Shown here piece by piece: positions 11,446-11,483 of a stretch of DNA of 11,483 bases. How positions within the stretch are numbered: position 1 is the first letter of the stretch; the number at the start of each line of letters is the position of its first letter. The stretch comes from JACPIN01 sp964367085 (GTDB lineage: Archaea > Nanobdellota > Nanobdellia > SCGC-AAA011-G17 > ARS1403), in contig CAYIWL010000025.1 of NCBI GenBank assembly GCA_964367085.1, forward strand, positions 1-11,483, read 5' to 3'. The translations under genes were made by a program, and so were the position numbers. Below the pieces are notes generated by a model that was given only the letters and a program-made list of their open reading frames with translations, did not search any database and was not told the origin of the DNA.

Positions 11446-11483
11446 AATCTTTGGAATTGAAACTAGTAAAGCATATCAGGATT
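11429..11483 (+). CDS. Start of the gene downstream of the MoxR-type ATPase (3' truncated)
   Basis: An ATG at 11429 opens a frame that stays open for 18 codons to the window edge, beginning MKLPDKIFGIE. It overlaps the last 17 bases of the ATPase gene in another frame, the same overlapping style as the preceding pair. By the usual MoxR layout it could encode a von Willebrand factor A protein, but the visible residues show no domain, so this is expectation from context only. Confidence 0.5.
   Translation, partial: MKLPDKIFGIETSKAYQD

Noticed and set aside
1..11483. CRISPR array, insertion sequence with transposase, or toxin-antitoxin pair
   Set aside because: No regularly spaced repeats and no transposase were seen. 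The only antitoxin-like protein (RHH at 10095) is paired with a MoxR-type ATPase, not a recognisable toxin.

Overview
The window is archaeal. It carries MCM, aIF2-beta, NMD3, aIF1A, a Pno1/Dim2-type KH protein and both subunits of topoisomerase VI. TATA elements sit about 27 bases before start codons with almost no leader, and the three tRNA genes contain bulge-helix-bulge introns. The AT-rich, compact, overlapping layout and the many very short proteins suggest a DPANN lineage close to Pacearchaeota or Woesearchaeota. That placement is inference from gene content, not a phylogeny.

Layout. Bases 1-1138 hold the 3' end of MCM and an RPA-like OB-fold protein with a very similar C-terminal winged helix. 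Bases 1139-2589 hold aIF2-beta, a DUF424-type protein and NMD3, tightly packed. Bases 2590-3475 hold aIF1A and the KH protein, joined stop to start. Bases 3483-6553 hold Top6B, Top6A (53-base overlap) and a small unrecognised protein with an HExxH motif. Bases 6548-7840 are an RNA-gene island: tRNA-Asn(GUU), a LAGLIDADG endonuclease gene, and tRNA-Ile(GAU), whose 5' end overlaps the end of the endonuclease gene. Bases 7877-9277 hold a one-helix mini-protein, a convergent sugar nucleotidyltransferase, and a membrane protein with conserved His/Asp residues divergent from it. Then come tRNA-Ser(UGA), a small secreted acidic protein, and an operon of a ribbon-helix-helix protein, a MoxR-type AAA+ ATPase and a third gene cut by the window edge.

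The main result is the tRNA set. By hand-folding, tRNA-Asn contains four introns (22, 13, 19 and 31 nt), tRNA-Ile three (21, 28 and 27 nt) and tRNA-Ser one (30 nt). Removing them gives regular mature cloverleafs of 73, 75 and 84 nt with anticodons GUU, GAU and UGA. Seven of the eight introns fit one geometry: a 4-nt central helix flanked by 3-nt bulges, each cut after its second base. A homing-type endonuclease lies between the two most heavily interrupted genes but outside any intron.

The first half is an informational core: replication (MCM, OB-fold protein, Topo VI), translation initiation (aIF2-beta, aIF1A) and ribosome maturation (NMD3, KH protein). The second half is lineage-specific and less conserved. 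No stretch over 300 bases lacks a gene.
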